Shown here: positions 1 to 7,722 of the stretch, in pieces | How the letters are laid out: each line of letters starts with the position of its first letter | Numbering within the stretch: position 1 is the stretch's first letter | Assembly: GCF_030682515.1 (NCBI RefSeq) | Contig: NZ_JAUXOD010000043.1 | Location: forward strand, 1 to 46,895 | Direction: 5' to 3' | Length of the DNA: 46,895 bases | Source of the DNA: Hoeflea sp. | GTDB taxonomy: Bacteria; Pseudomonadota; Alphaproteobacteria; Rhizobiales; Rhizobiaceae | The notes under the pieces: model-generated | What the model was told of the DNA's origin: nothing | Database searches by the model: none | The model's input: only the letters and a program-made list of their open reading frames with translations | Program-made: the position numbers and the translations under genes

Positions 1-50
1 TTGCCGGTGATTGCGTTGCCGTTGGTGGTGAATTCGCCGATGATAGCCAT
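1..50 (-). CDS. DUF736 family protein, first copy (partial, 5' end only)
   Basis: The window opens inside this gene. Only the first 16 codons or so are present, reading from the ATG at 48-50 leftwards out of the window. They encode the same N-terminus as the complete DUF736 gene at 1659-1973, and the same AAAGGA ribosome-binding site precedes the start. DUF736 proteins are about 100 residues, frequent on rhizobial plasmids, and of unknown function. Whether this copy is intact cannot be seen here. Confidence 0.8.
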   Translation of the reverse strand, partial: MAIIGEFTTNGNAITG

Positions 51-348
51 TGTCGTCATCCTTTCGGTTTGTTCGGGTCGCGACCACCGCGACCTCGATG
101 GCTGTCACAATGATCGGAGACGATCGGGCCGCACCCTTAGGGGCCGCAACAGAGTGGAGGACGGCCGGGAACAGGCTTTTTGCTTCGCGGTGCAAAGCGC
201 GTTCACGCGCGGCGGAAAAAGACTGGGCCCGGTCGTTGCGGTGAACCGATCGAGGCGTAGCCGCTCTTCGATCAGACATGCCACATCGAGGACGTGGTGG
301 CCGCGCCGGCAATTCCCAACCGGAAGGTGTCGCGAATGGCGGTATTAC
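1..348. repeat. 348-bp direct repeat, copy A
   Basis: This stretch repeats at 1924-2271 with a constant offset of 1923 bp, no indels and only about a dozen substitutions. It covers the first codons of a DUF736 gene plus roughly 300 bp upstream. The homology stops abruptly at 348, about 60 bp before the end of the Fic gene. Copy A begins at or before the window edge, so its true length is unknown. Confidence 0.95.
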
Positions 349-410
349 CGGACATACCGATCCGCCAGGCTACAGAGCCTGGGAGGCCGATCTGCCTTTG
401 CTGATGCGGA

Positions 411-1517
411 TTAAGTCAGACCGTACCACGTGCCTCGACCAGCGCCATGGAGCTTTAGATGCCCTTGGTCTGTCAGTCCCTTCAAGTGATCCTTGACCGT
501 ATTGCGGCTCGCACCGGTCAGCCGGGCGGCGTCCATGACCGTTACCCGTCCACGCTCGCGCGCAAGTTCCAGGATGGAGACGGAGAGTTCCGGCAAATCA
601 CCAAGAACGATACGTTCGCGCTCCATCTTGCGCTCAAGCCTGAACTTCTGTCGTTGCAGGCTGCGCAGGAAGAACTCCAGCCACGGATTCCAGTCGGGTT
701 GTTCCGTTCGTATCGTGCCTTGCGTTCGGCGAAGCGTAAGATAGTAGGATTCCTTATTCTGCTCTATGATGCTTTCCAGAGAGCTATAAGGCACATAGGC
801 GTATCCCGCCTGAAGCAGCAGCAATGTGGTGAGAACGCGCGAAAGACGTCCGTTGCCATCCTGAAAGGGATGGATTTCCAGGAAGACGACAACGAACACA
901 GCAATGACGAGCAGCGGGTGGAGAATTCGCTCCTTCTCTGCCTTCTGCTGCCATTCGACGAGTTCGGTCATCCGCCACGGTGTGTCGAACGGGCTGGCGG
1001 TGGCAAATACCACACCAAGTCTTTTACCGGTCTCGTCGAAGGCTTCGACGTGGTTTGCCAAAGTCTTCCATTCACCACGATGACGCTCATCCTTGGTAGA
1101 ATGGGCAAGAAGATCCCGATGAAGCTGACGGATATGGTTTTCCGTCAAAGAAATGCTGTCGTAAGCGGTGAATATCGTCTCCATTACCTCGGCATAGCCT
1201 GCGACTTCCTGCTCGTCACGGCTGGCGAACGAACCGATGCGAAGATTGGCCAAGAGCTTTTCGACATCGCGGTCGCTGAGCTTCGCGCCCTCGATACGGG
1301 TCGATGAGCCTATGCTTTCGATGGTAGCGACACGTCGCAGGCTCAACAACCGGTCAGGCGCAATGCGTCCGAGCGCGCGCCACGCACCCTTGAACTCATC
1401 GATCTCGGCTCTGAGCGACACGCTTTCCGGAGTAATCCGCAGGGGCGAAAGTTTCAGAGCCGCCAGCCGTTCGCCCATCCATTTCCATCCAAATAATAAT
1501 GGCATGGCTTGATCCAT
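411..1517 (-). CDS. Fic family protein with C-terminal winged helix
   Basis: A 368-residue Fic-domain protein. The Fic core carries HPFQDGNGR at about residues 216-224, the complete catalytic loop for AMP (or other NMP) transfer to a hydroxyl side chain. Near residues 72-77 it has STRIEG, matching the inhibitory-helix consensus [S/T]xxxE[G/N], placed N-terminally as in class II Fic proteins, so the enzyme is probably autoinhibited. The last 45 residues or so look like a winged helix-turn-helix (AARLTGASRNTVKDHLKGL), suggesting DNA binding and possible self-regulation. The start at 1517 is the furthest plausible; an ATG at 1505 is an alternative. The gene lies between two copies of a 348-bp repeat, so it was probably placed there by duplication or insertion. 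The target protein is unknown. Confidence 0.9.
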   Translation of the reverse strand: MDQAMPLLFGWKWMGERLAALKLSPLRITPESVSLRAEIDEFKGAWRALGRIAPDRLLSLRRVATIESIGSSTRIEGAKLSDRDVEKLLANLRIGSFASRDEQEVAGYAEVMETIFTAYDSISLTENHIRQLHRDLLAHSTKDERHRGEWKTLANHVEAFDETGKRLGVVFATASPFDTPWRMTELVEWQQKAEKERILHPLLVIAVFVVVFLEIHPFQDGNGRLSRVLTTLLLLQAGYAYVPYSSLESIIEQNKESYYLTLRRTQGTIRTEQPDWNPWLEFFLRSLQRQKFRLERKMERERIVLGDLPELSVSILELARERGRVTVMDAARLTGASRNTVKDHLKGLTDQGHLKLHGAGRGTWYGLT

Positions 1518-1539
1518 TTATCCATCCATTTCCATCCAA
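1475..1539. promoter_or_regulatory. Paired 18-bp repeats over the start of the Fic gene
   Basis: An identical 18-bp sequence (CCATCCATTTCCATCCAA on the plus strand) occurs at 1475-1492, inside the first codons of the Fic gene, and at 1522-1539, just upstream of its start. A shortened version (ATCCATTTATCC) lies between. The 47-bp spacing is not a multiple of three, so the repeat is unlikely to be a coding repeat. Since the Fic protein ends in a winged helix, an autoregulatory operator is a reasonable inference. Confidence 0.5.
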
Positions 1540-1615
1540 TTCGTTGAAGATGGTCTCGCATCAATCAAAACCGGGTGGCGACCCATGCCCGGTTCGGGCT
1601 TGACCATCAGCAGGG

Positions 1616-1645
1616 GAAAAGGCCCCGCTCGGTGTGAGCGGGGCC
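1616..1645 (-). terminator. Rho-independent terminator of the DUF736 gene
   Basis: A perfect 10-bp stem (GGCCCCGCTC / GAGCGGGGCC) with a 5-nt loop at 1621-1645 is followed on the minus strand by TTTT at 1617-1620. It lies 13 bp after the DUF736 stop codon and reads in the same direction. Confidence 0.8.
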
Positions 1646-1658
1646 GGTGATGTACCGA

Positions 1659-1973
1659 TCAGGCGTCGCGCTTCGGACGGTTCCAGACCAGCGTGTAGTC
1701 GCCGTCCTTCTCGGCCGGCCACAGGGCCGCGTTGATCGGAGCGTTGAAGCTCGGGTCGTCGAGCTTGACCGAGACGTAGGGTTCGCCGTCGTTCGAGACC
1801 TGGTTCCAGCCTGCGCCGATCTCGACGCCTGCGCCGGCGGTGATGCGGAAGTCGGGGGCATCGCGCGAAGTGCGTTCGATGGGGTTGAGGCGGGCCTTGA
1901 GCTGGACGGTGAGGGTGCGGACATTGCCGGTGATTGCGTTGCCGTTGGTGGTGAATTCGCCGATGATAGCCAT
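1659..1973 (-). CDS. DUF736 family protein
   Basis: A 104-residue protein beginning MAIIGEFTTNGNAITGNV, the characteristic start of DUF736. The length is normal for the family. These small soluble proteins are very common on rhizobial plasmids near conjugation and antirestriction genes; their function is not known. An AAAGGA site precedes the ATG at a suitable distance. The gene has its own terminator and a long leader shared with the first copy at the window start. It is intact, whereas the first copy runs off the window. Confidence 0.9.
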   Translation of the reverse strand: MAIIGEFTTNGNAITGNVRTLTVQLKARLNPIERTSRDAPDFRITAGAGVEIGAGWNQVSNDGEPYVSVKLDDPSFNAPINAALWPAEKDGDYTLVWNRPKRDA

Positions 1974-2271
1974 TGTCGTAATCCTTTCGGTTTGTTCGGG
2001 TCGCGACCATCGCGACCTCGATGGCTGTCACAATGATCGGAGACGATCGGGCCGCACCCCTTGGGGCCGCAACAGAGTGGAGGACGGCCGGGAACCGGCT
2101 TTTTGCTTCGCGGTGCAAAGCGCGTTCACGCGCGGCGGAAAAAGACTGGGCGCGGTCGTTGCGGTGAAACGATCGAGGCGTAGCCGCTCTTCGATCAGAC
2201 ATGCCACATCGAGGACGTGGTCGCCGCGCCGGCAATTCCCAACCGGAAGCTGTCGTGAATGGCGGCATTAC
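1924..2271. repeat. 348-bp direct repeat, copy B
   Basis: Second copy of the repeat at 1-348, holding the first 17 codons of the complete DUF736 gene and about 300 bp of leader. The leader is as well conserved as the coding part. One paired change (the CCCTTAGGGG region of copy A against CCCCTTGGGG in copy B) keeps a small hairpin possible, which hints at, but does not prove, a conserved RNA or promoter structure. Confidence 0.95.
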
Positions 2272-2715
2272 ATTGCCACAGGCGCTACCGACGGCAACAC
2301 CATCGCTGATCTCCCCGATGTTCCGGCCGTGTCATGCTGGAAGGCTGCCCCTACCAATAATTGCCTGGATAACGTCTCGCCCTTCTGGCCGTCGGCGGTT
2401 GATGGTGACGTTGGTCGCCGTAGCGATTGTAACCTCTCGGATGGCCGGGCCCGCTTTGGCAAGATTGTTGACTCATTGCGCAACCACATCGATTCCGTCT
2501 TTGTGAACCGTGAATAGCCCGACAACCCTGCTGTTTAAGACCGACAGAGCCAAGCCCCTGACTGGATACCGCCGTCCTGCTCGCCCAGGTCGGGGCTTGT
2601 TCCGGACGACGCTTCGGGCGCGGCAGGAGAGTACAATCGGGACAATGGCAGTGCGGGATCCAATCCTGAAGGGGGAGGGCGCGCCCTTCCCCTTCAGATA
2701 TTCAAGCAGGAGGCA
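2272..2715. other. Intergenic stretch with a strong hairpin at 2666-2697
   Basis: No convincing gene. The one clear structure is a 32-nt near-perfect palindrome at 2666-2697 (CTGAAGGGG...CCCCTTCAG, 15 of 16 pairs), 19 bp beyond the stop codon of the ArdC-like gene. It lacks a T-run, so it is at best a weak terminator or an mRNA 3' stabiliser for that gene. Confidence 0.5.
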
Positions 2716-3642
2716 TCAGGCGGCCTCTTCCGCAATCTCCGTCTTTGGCTGGAGATCGTGGAGGTAGGCGACGGCGCGCTGCGCATGTGCCGCCGCCTGA
2801 AAGATCGCACGCTTGTCGTCTGACAGAACGCGCAGCCAGGACTGCAAATAGGAGGCGTGATCGGGCCGCGGCTCCAGCTCCGGAACGATGCCGAGGTCGG
2901 CGCAAAGGAAGCAGCTGCCCAGTTCGGCGATCAGTTCTTCGCGGGCACGTTCGCTCTTGTCCCTGGCGTAGCGGCTGAGATCGCGGCAGACACGGGACGA
3001 ATGCGCCGTCCAGTGCGTGGCTTCATGGCTGAGCGTTGCCACGTAGCCGGTGGCATCCCGGAACGTCTCGAACGGCGGCATCTGGATATGATCCGATACC
3101 GGCGAATAGTAGGCTTGGCTCCCGCCGTGCCGGATCAGGGCGCCGGTATTGCGGAAGAAGCGATCGGACTGCTCGATGCGCTCCACCGGGTCGAGAACCG
3201 ACGCCGGCTTCTGATAATAGCGATCGGGTAGACCATCGATCTGTTCGAGGTTGAACACGGAATAGGCTTTAAGGAAGGGAATTTCGCGATCGACCTCATT
3301 GCCTTGACCGTCGCTCTCGGACTTGGTGAACCGGCTGGCGAAGACGACCGTCGAGCCGGTCTCTCCCTTGCGCACAGCAGCGCCGAGCTCGAGAGCCTGC
3401 TTGAATGTCATCCACATCGGCGAGGAGAACCCTCGCGCTATTCCTTCCGACCAAAGAAGCAGCACGTTCATGCCCGAATAGGGGAGGCCATTGTGACGGA
3501 GCGGTCGGGTGATACGTCCATCCGTGTTCGCCACACTCCAAGGCCTCATCCAGGGACGAACGCCCTTTTCAAGATCGGCGACGATCCGGTCGGTGATCCG
3601 GGTATAGAGGTCGCTGCGGTCGCCTGTCGATTTCCTGCTCAT
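2716..3642 (-). CDS. ArdC-like antirestriction protein (ssDNA-binding domain plus zincin metallopeptidase domain)
   Basis: A 308-residue protein. The N-terminal part (about residues 10-130, with TRITDRIVADLEKGVRPW) matches the ArdC N-terminal ssDNA-binding domain. The C-terminal part is a zincin-type peptidase with HEATH at 206-210 and a downstream EELIAELGS segment that can supply the third zinc ligand. ArdC proteins of conjugative plasmids protect incoming DNA from restriction. The start at 3642 is chosen because GGAG lies 8 bp upstream; the reading frame is open further upstream to 3795, but without a ribosome-binding site. It stands alone, ahead of a block of other plasmid-type genes, consistent with a role during or just after transfer. 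Confidence 0.88.
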   Translation of the reverse strand: MSRKSTGDRSDLYTRITDRIVADLEKGVRPWMRPWSVANTDGRITRPLRHNGLPYSGMNVLLLWSEGIARGFSSPMWMTFKQALELGAAVRKGETGSTVVFASRFTKSESDGQGNEVDREIPFLKAYSVFNLEQIDGLPDRYYQKPASVLDPVERIEQSDRFFRNTGALIRHGGSQAYYSPVSDHIQMPPFETFRDATGYVATLSHEATHWTAHSSRVCRDLSRYARDKSERAREELIAELGSCFLCADLGIVPELEPRPDHASYLQSWLRVLSDDKRAIFQAAAHAQRAVAYLHDLQPKTEIAEEAA

Positions 3643-3851
3643 CTTTATTTCTCCTTTTTCAATACCGCGCCGATCGCGGTCCGTCGCGGAGGTCCTGACG
3701 CAGGAGGCAAAGGGTTTCATGCGCACCCAAAGGGTCGGAACGAAGGGGAGGACGGCGAAGCCGTTGCGCGGGCAAGCCGACTCCTGCAGGACCACCGGCC
3801 GGGACGGGCCGCAGATCCGACGGGCACTCCCATGGCTCAGCTCTCGAAATG

Positions 3852-3881
3852 AAAAAAGGCCGGTCCTGATAGGGACCGACC
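3852..3881 (-). terminator. Rho-independent terminator
   Basis: Stem GGCCGGTCC / GGACCGACC (one G-U type mismatch position) around a 6-nt loop at 3858-3881, followed on the minus strand by six Ts at 3852-3857. It lies about 50 bp after the stop of the gene at 3930-4511. Confidence 0.8.
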
Positions 3882-3929
3882 TATACGTAAGGAAGAAAAT
3901 GAGCGGGACTGAGGTCCCGCCTGGTCGGC

Positions 3930-4511
3930 TTAACCAAGGGCATCCATCTGAGCTGCCGCTGCCTTGCGGTCAAGACTTGCGCCGGGGTTTTCGACCGGGC
4001 GATCGAAGGGCTTCCAGGCCTCCCCGATGACCTGTTCGTAGGCAGCAATGGCCCCCTCGGCTGCCATCCTGAGCGAATGCGCCTGGATACCCATATCGGC
4101 CGCGAATTCCCGCTTGCGCTGGGCGGCGCTGTCATAGCCCACCGGACCGTCAAGATCCTCGTCGCGGGCATCGTTCGATGCCTTGGCGGTCGCGTCACGG
4201 GCCTCGGAAACCGCGCGGGAATAGAACTGGCCAGCGCCATGCGCCGATCCGACGAAGGCGCCGACGATGCGCTGGAGATGGATCTGCATGGCTTTTTCGC
4301 CAAGGCCCTCGCTGAGGCTTGCGGCGCTCTCGGTGAGCAACCGCTCGTGTTCGTCGCGAACGCCATCGCTATCGACCACGACATTTCCAAAACTCTCGGC
4401 AATCTTGAGGGCCTGCGCACTGTCGGGGCAGGTGAGGCGGACCATCTCGATGGTGGCACCCTTGCGGAGTTTGCGGGCGGAAGAACGGTTGGATGTTGCT
4501 TGCTTGGCCAT
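3930..4511 (-). CDS. Conserved plasmid hypothetical protein, alpha-helical
   Basis: A 193-residue protein whose family I do not recognise with certainty. The first 25 residues are basic (MAKQATSNRSSARKLRKG), and the rest is rich in Ala, Glu and Lys with heptad-like spacing, so it is probably helical and soluble. There is no signal peptide or membrane segment. AAGGA precedes the ATG at 4511, and a strong terminator follows the stop, so it is probably a monocistronic gene. Its neighbours are all plasmid housekeeping or antirestriction genes, but nothing in the sequence assigns a function. Confidence 0.65.
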   Translation of the reverse strand: MAKQATSNRSSARKLRKGATIEMVRLTCPDSAQALKIAESFGNVVVDSDGVRDEHERLLTESAASLSEGLGEKAMQIHLQRIVGAFVGSAHGAGQFYSRAVSEARDATAKASNDARDEDLDGPVGYDSAAQRKREFAADMGIQAHSLRMAAEGAIAAYEQVIGEAWKPFDRPVENPGASLDRKAAAAQMDALG

Positions 4512-4901
4512 GTCGGTTTCCTTGTTTCGGTTTTCCGAAGCGGCTCCGGCCCCGTGCCGGTCTGCCCTTCGGTGCGGTTAAAAGGAACCGGCGGAAGGCG
4601 GGCGCTTTCACAGGTCCGGGACGGCTGAGGGAGCAAATCCGGTTTGCGGCCAAGCGGGGCACCTCGCGAAGGACGCGGGCCTGATTTGCGAAACGAGGCT
4701 GGTCCGGCCGCACCGCGGCGCGCCAGCGGCCTTGAAACGAACGGCCGCAGGTTCAGGCCGCAACGAACACGAAGGGCAGGCCGGCACGGGCTCGGGACCC
4801 GCACCCGAACCGATCATGGAAACATATGGGCGGCATCCGGACAATACCGTTCCGGCGCCGCATCCTACAGGATCATCCGTCAGAGCGCTCCGTGGTCCGC
4901 C
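4512..4901. other. Intergenic stretch, no gene seen
   Basis: About 390 bp between two minus-strand genes. It presumably carries the promoter of the gene at 3930-4511. The overlapping open frames are GC-driven and have no ribosome-binding sites. I see no RNA gene, repeat or terminator. Confidence 0.5.
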
Positions 4902-5237
4902 TCACGCCGCGCGCCGCAAACCGACCATGTCGAGCTTCAACCGGACGACCGCGATCGCACGATCCTGCCGTTCGAGCTTGCGGACAAGCACCTCGATCTC
5001 TCCGCGCCGCATGAAGGCGAGGGTCTCGACATGGCTCTGAAACAGCATTTCATCGGACCGCGTCCAACGGGCACCGGATCGCTTGTGGGTGCGATTGTTG
5101 GCCTTCGCCTTCTCGGTGACCGTCAGACGCTCGGCACGTCCCTCGATCTGCCGCTGCACGCGATCAAGGTGATGGGAGGTCTCGCGTCGGGTAGCCTCCA
5201 TGCAGGCAAGCAGCTTTTGCGGACTCGCAGGGTTCAT
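4902..5237 (-). CDS. Hypothetical coiled-coil protein coupled to the DUF7007 gene
   Basis: A 111-residue, highly charged protein (many Arg, Glu, Lys), probably helical or coiled-coil. I do not recognise the family. The start at 5237 is chosen because AAGGA precedes it and because its ATG overlaps the stop codon of the DUF7007 3' part in an ATGA (5234-5237), a sign of translational coupling. The IS insertion at 5657-7163 now separates both from the original promoter. Expression may therefore depend on read-through from the IS or on a new promoter. Confidence 0.6.
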   Translation of the reverse strand: MNPASPQKLLACMEATRRETSHHLDRVQRQIEGRAERLTVTEKAKANNRTHKRSGARWTRSDEMLFQSHVETLAFMRRGEIEVLVRKLERQDRAIAVVRLKLDMVGLRRAA

Positions 5238-5656
5238 GGCACTGTCCTTCGCGGCGGCCAACCGAGGAAATCGGACTGACCGTCATAGACGGCGTGCCGC
5301 TGCTCATCAATGACGAAGCCGAAGCGGTCGCGCATCTCGTATTCCGCGCTTGGCACAAGGAAGCGTCGCTCCTCGTCCTGGCCGATGCCGGCACCGCTGC
5401 GCCGCGCCACAACCTCAACCATTCCGGCTTGCAGACTGGACCGTATTGCGGAGGTCACCACCCAGTCGCCAACGTGCATCTGCTCGAAAGCGTATTTGTC
5501 CTTTGTCCAGGACTCGCCCGGCTCAAGCAAGCGACCGTGGATTCGCTCCCATTCAACCGGCCAGGTATTGCGGATCGTCTCATCACAGTAGCGCCGCTCG
5601 TAGGTCGTAAAGACATCTGGAAATGTCAAAGCGACGATGGACCACTCCGCATCCTC
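5234..5656 (-). pseudogene. DUF7007 gene, 3' part (split by an IS110-family element)
   Basis: 140 codons plus stop, starting with EDAEWSIVALTFPDVF, the second half of the DUF7007 domain found in rhizobial plasmid proteins. It has no start of its own in register; the open frame begins inside the IS end. Together with 7164-7637 it makes one complete gene: both pieces have lengths divisible by three, and the join reads GWYE-EDAEW, as expected for the family. The break is thus the insertion only, with no further decay visible. Confidence 0.8.
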
Positions 5657-5659
5657 CTT

Positions 5660-5933
5660 ATATGATGATTGGTCAAGCCATCGGCTCTCCATCGGTTTCA
5701 TTGCAGTCTCCAGGTGAACCCAGGTCTTTCCTCAGCCGATACCCGGCCGGGACAACCTTATATTCGGTCGCTGTATGTGCAGCGGTGCCATAGTCCCGCA
5801 TTCGATGGGCTGGGTTCAGGTAGGCGCGACCATCCTCATACGCGGCGGTTTAGGCCAAAGAAGACTTCCGGTTCGCCCGCCTGGATCTGCCGAAGCTGAT
5901 CAGGCTTCGGTAGATTACGGTGTGGGTGAGGCC
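5660..5933 (-). ncRNA. Candidate bridge (seek) RNA region of the IS1111-like element
   Basis: About 270 bp with no gene between the transposase stop and the element end. In IS110-family elements the longer non-coding end encodes the RNA that guides the recombinase; in the IS1111 group it lies downstream of the recombinase gene, as here. A hairpin is visible immediately after the stop (CCGAAGC at 5890-5896, GCTTCGG at 5904-5910). Guide loops were not identified by eye. Confidence 0.4.
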
Positions 5934-7094
5934 TTACGCATTCTTCAGCCTTGCACCTTCGATCACGACGCCGGCGCTCACATATTTCCACAGAGCGACC
6001 AGCAGTTTGCGAGCAAGCGCCACGACAATCTTCTTGCGCTGAGCTGCACCACCTGATGCTGCTCGCTGCCGGAACCAGTTGGTTAGCGCCGAATCCGGTT
6101 GATGGCGCACCCAGAGCCAGGCCACTTGTATCATCGTCGTTCGCAGCCTCGCATTCCCGGCCTTCGACACTCCTTGATCACGATCTACAGAACCGCTTTG
6201 CCATGGCGTCGGCGCCAATCCGGCGTAGGCGGCGATTTGCCGACGATTGTCGAAATGCCTGTAAAACCCTTCGACCCAAAGGAGGGAAGCGAACTCCGGC
6301 CCAATGCCACGCACATTCTCGAGCATGGAAATGACGCTGTTTGCCGCATTGCGTTCAGGCGCAAGAAGCCTATCGCGTTCCGCCTCAATCGCTTTTATCT
6401 GCTCAATGACCAATTCAAGCCGATCGAGTTCCCGCGATATCTGAGCCTTCAAGAATGGTGGAAGCGGGCGCCCATCACCCGTGCGAAGGTCCTCGAGACG
6501 CGACCGTCGATCACGATTGAGGGGCCGATAATCCGAAATGCCCTGAGCGAACAAGAGCCCCTCGATGCGGTTGGCGTGCGCCAACCGCTCAACGACCAAA
6601 GCCTTCCTTTCCCGAAGGAGCCGGCGCCGATCCTCTTCGTCGTGGGAGGGAACCCGGACCATGGCACAAACACGTGGTTCACCGCGTTTGAACGCCATCA
6701 GCGCCCTAACAAGGGATTCTCCGTCGATGCGATCTGTCTTTGCTCGGCGCGCCTTCCTTGGAACCGCGATTGATGTCGGATCGACGACGTAACTTTCCAT
6801 GCCTTCTTTCACCACTACTCGATGCACCCAGAAGCCGTCGAGGCCAGCCTCCTGGATCATAACGATAGGAAGTTGCTCACCGGTTTTTCGCTGCGCCTTC
6901 GAACGTAATTCGGAGAGTAGGCTAAGCAGTTGTCCGGCCTCTCCCGCCGGCAGCCCTTTTCGCGCCATCTTGGTATCAATGGCCGGAATAAATGATGTCA
7001 CGAGCCATTTTGACTGGCTCAACTCGACCGACACGTAAATAATCTGAGTTAAATCCGTGGCGAACTCGGTATTGTCTGAAATGATCGGCTTCAT
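5934..7094 (-). CDS. tnpA: IS110-family transposase (DEDD recombinase, IS1111 type)
   Basis: A 386-residue transposase with the N-terminal RuvC-like DEDD domain (EAGLDGFW, KTDRIDGESLVRAL) and the C-terminal Transposase_20 domain (ENVRGIGPEFASLL, RQIAAYAGLAPTPWQSG) holding the serine region. The first acidic position reads YVSVELSQSKW with Glu in place of the usual Asp; I believe this is normal for one rhizobial subgroup of the family. The length is typical and there is no frameshift, so the element may be active. It lies wholly within the split DUF7007 gene and reads in the same direction. Confidence 0.92.
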   Translation of the reverse strand: MKPIISDNTEFATDLTQIIYVSVELSQSKWLVTSFIPAIDTKMARKGLPAGEAGQLLSLLSELRSKAQRKTGEQLPIVMIQEAGLDGFWVHRVVVKEGMESYVVDPTSIAVPRKARRAKTDRIDGESLVRALMAFKRGEPRVCAMVRVPSHDEEDRRRLLRERKALVVERLAHANRIEGLLFAQGISDYRPLNRDRRSRLEDLRTGDGRPLPPFLKAQISRELDRLELVIEQIKAIEAERDRLLAPERNAANSVISMLENVRGIGPEFASLLWVEGFYRHFDNRRQIAAYAGLAPTPWQSGSVDRDQGVSKAGNARLRTTMIQVAWLWVRHQPDSALTNWFRQRAASGGAAQRKKIVVALARKLLVALWKYVSAGVVIEGARLKNA

Positions 7095-7163
7095 ATGCTC
7101 TCACTCTTCATGATGACGATCGCCTGAGCATTTCCGCGGCAGGCGCTGCGGTCAATCATGGGA

Positions 7164-7637
7164 CTCGTACCAGCCGGAGGCATTTCTGAGTGTTGAGAGA
7201 ACTTTGACGTTCCTCGCGGCCGAGAGATGGAAACCGCCATGGCCGGATGTCGTGTGAAACACAATGCCGTTCGCGTAGATGGTCGCATGCTGCGATGCGC
7301 CCCATGGTGTGCTGCGGGATATGCGGCTCTGTTCGCGGCGGAGACCGGCAAGTTCGGCCTTATGCCGGGCCGTCTCGAAGACCCGAGTGCGAAACTCTGC
7401 CTCGCCCTTGAGACGCCCATCATGCCCGAAGAAGTCTTGCCGTTTCAAGTCTGACAAGGGGCGGGTCAATCGCCAGGCGCTGGCAAGAAAGGCTGCACTG
7501 CCGTCGGTCGTCGGCACCATCGCCAGGGTGGTATCGTCGAGGCGCGCTACGGGAAATCCGTCGGCGCTGACACCAAAGGTGACATCGTATTCATCCACCT
7601 CGGTGGGTCTGTGATTTTCGACTTGAGACGCGATCAT
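7164..7637 (-). pseudogene. DUF7007 gene, 5' part (split by an IS110-family element)
   Basis: 158 codons from the ATG at 7637, which has AAAGGAG upstream. The segment TPWGASQHATIYANGIVFHTT and the following HGGFHLSAARN are typical of DUF7007 proteins. The frame runs 3 codons into the IS and stops at 7152. Function of the family is unknown; it recurs beside ParB-like, DUF736 and methylase-helicase genes on alphaproteobacterial plasmids. The gene would encode 298 residues without the IS. The truncated product lacks the second half of the domain and is probably non-functional. Confidence 0.8.
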
Positions 7638-7667
7638 CGGCGCTCGCTCCTTTGCGGAAACTGGAAT

Positions 7668-7696
7668 GAAAACGCCGCCGGGGATGCCGGCGGCGT
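7668..7696 (-). terminator. Rho-independent terminator after the ParB-like gene
   Basis: A perfect 10-bp stem (ACGCCGCCGG at 7672-7681, CCGGCGGCGT at 7687-7696), followed on the minus strand by TTTT. It separates the ParB-like gene from the DUF7007 gene. Confidence 0.7.
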
Positions 7697-7722
7697 GGTT
7701 CGACCGGAAATGGAGAGGGCGC

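Larger units (their letters stand above)
5657..7163 (-). mobile_element. IS110-family insertion sequence, IS1111-like, inserted in the DUF7007 gene
   Basis: About 1.5 kb. The boundaries are inferred from where the two halves of the DUF7007 gene stop matching their family, and are uncertain by a few bases. Near both ends, and not exactly at them, lies the inverted 7-mer ATGATTG/CAATCAT, about 4 bp inside one end and 8 bp inside the other. Subterminal, asymmetrically placed inverted repeats are a known feature of the IS1111 group. A long non-coding end lies downstream of the transposase, also the IS1111 arrangement. No target duplication is needed to explain the junctions, in line with IS110-family behaviour. 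Confidence 0.8.

Noticed and set aside
459-1307. Long plus-strand open frame (282 codons) opposite the Fic gene
   Set aside because: It lies wholly antisense to a protein with clear Fic motifs, and its translation has no recognisable domain; it reflects GC-rich codon structure.
3881-4804. Minus-strand open frame of 307 codons over the gene at 3930-4511
   Set aside because: The translation is dominated by Arg, Pro and Ser, has no ribosome-binding site and overlaps a better-supported gene in another frame that has its own terminator.
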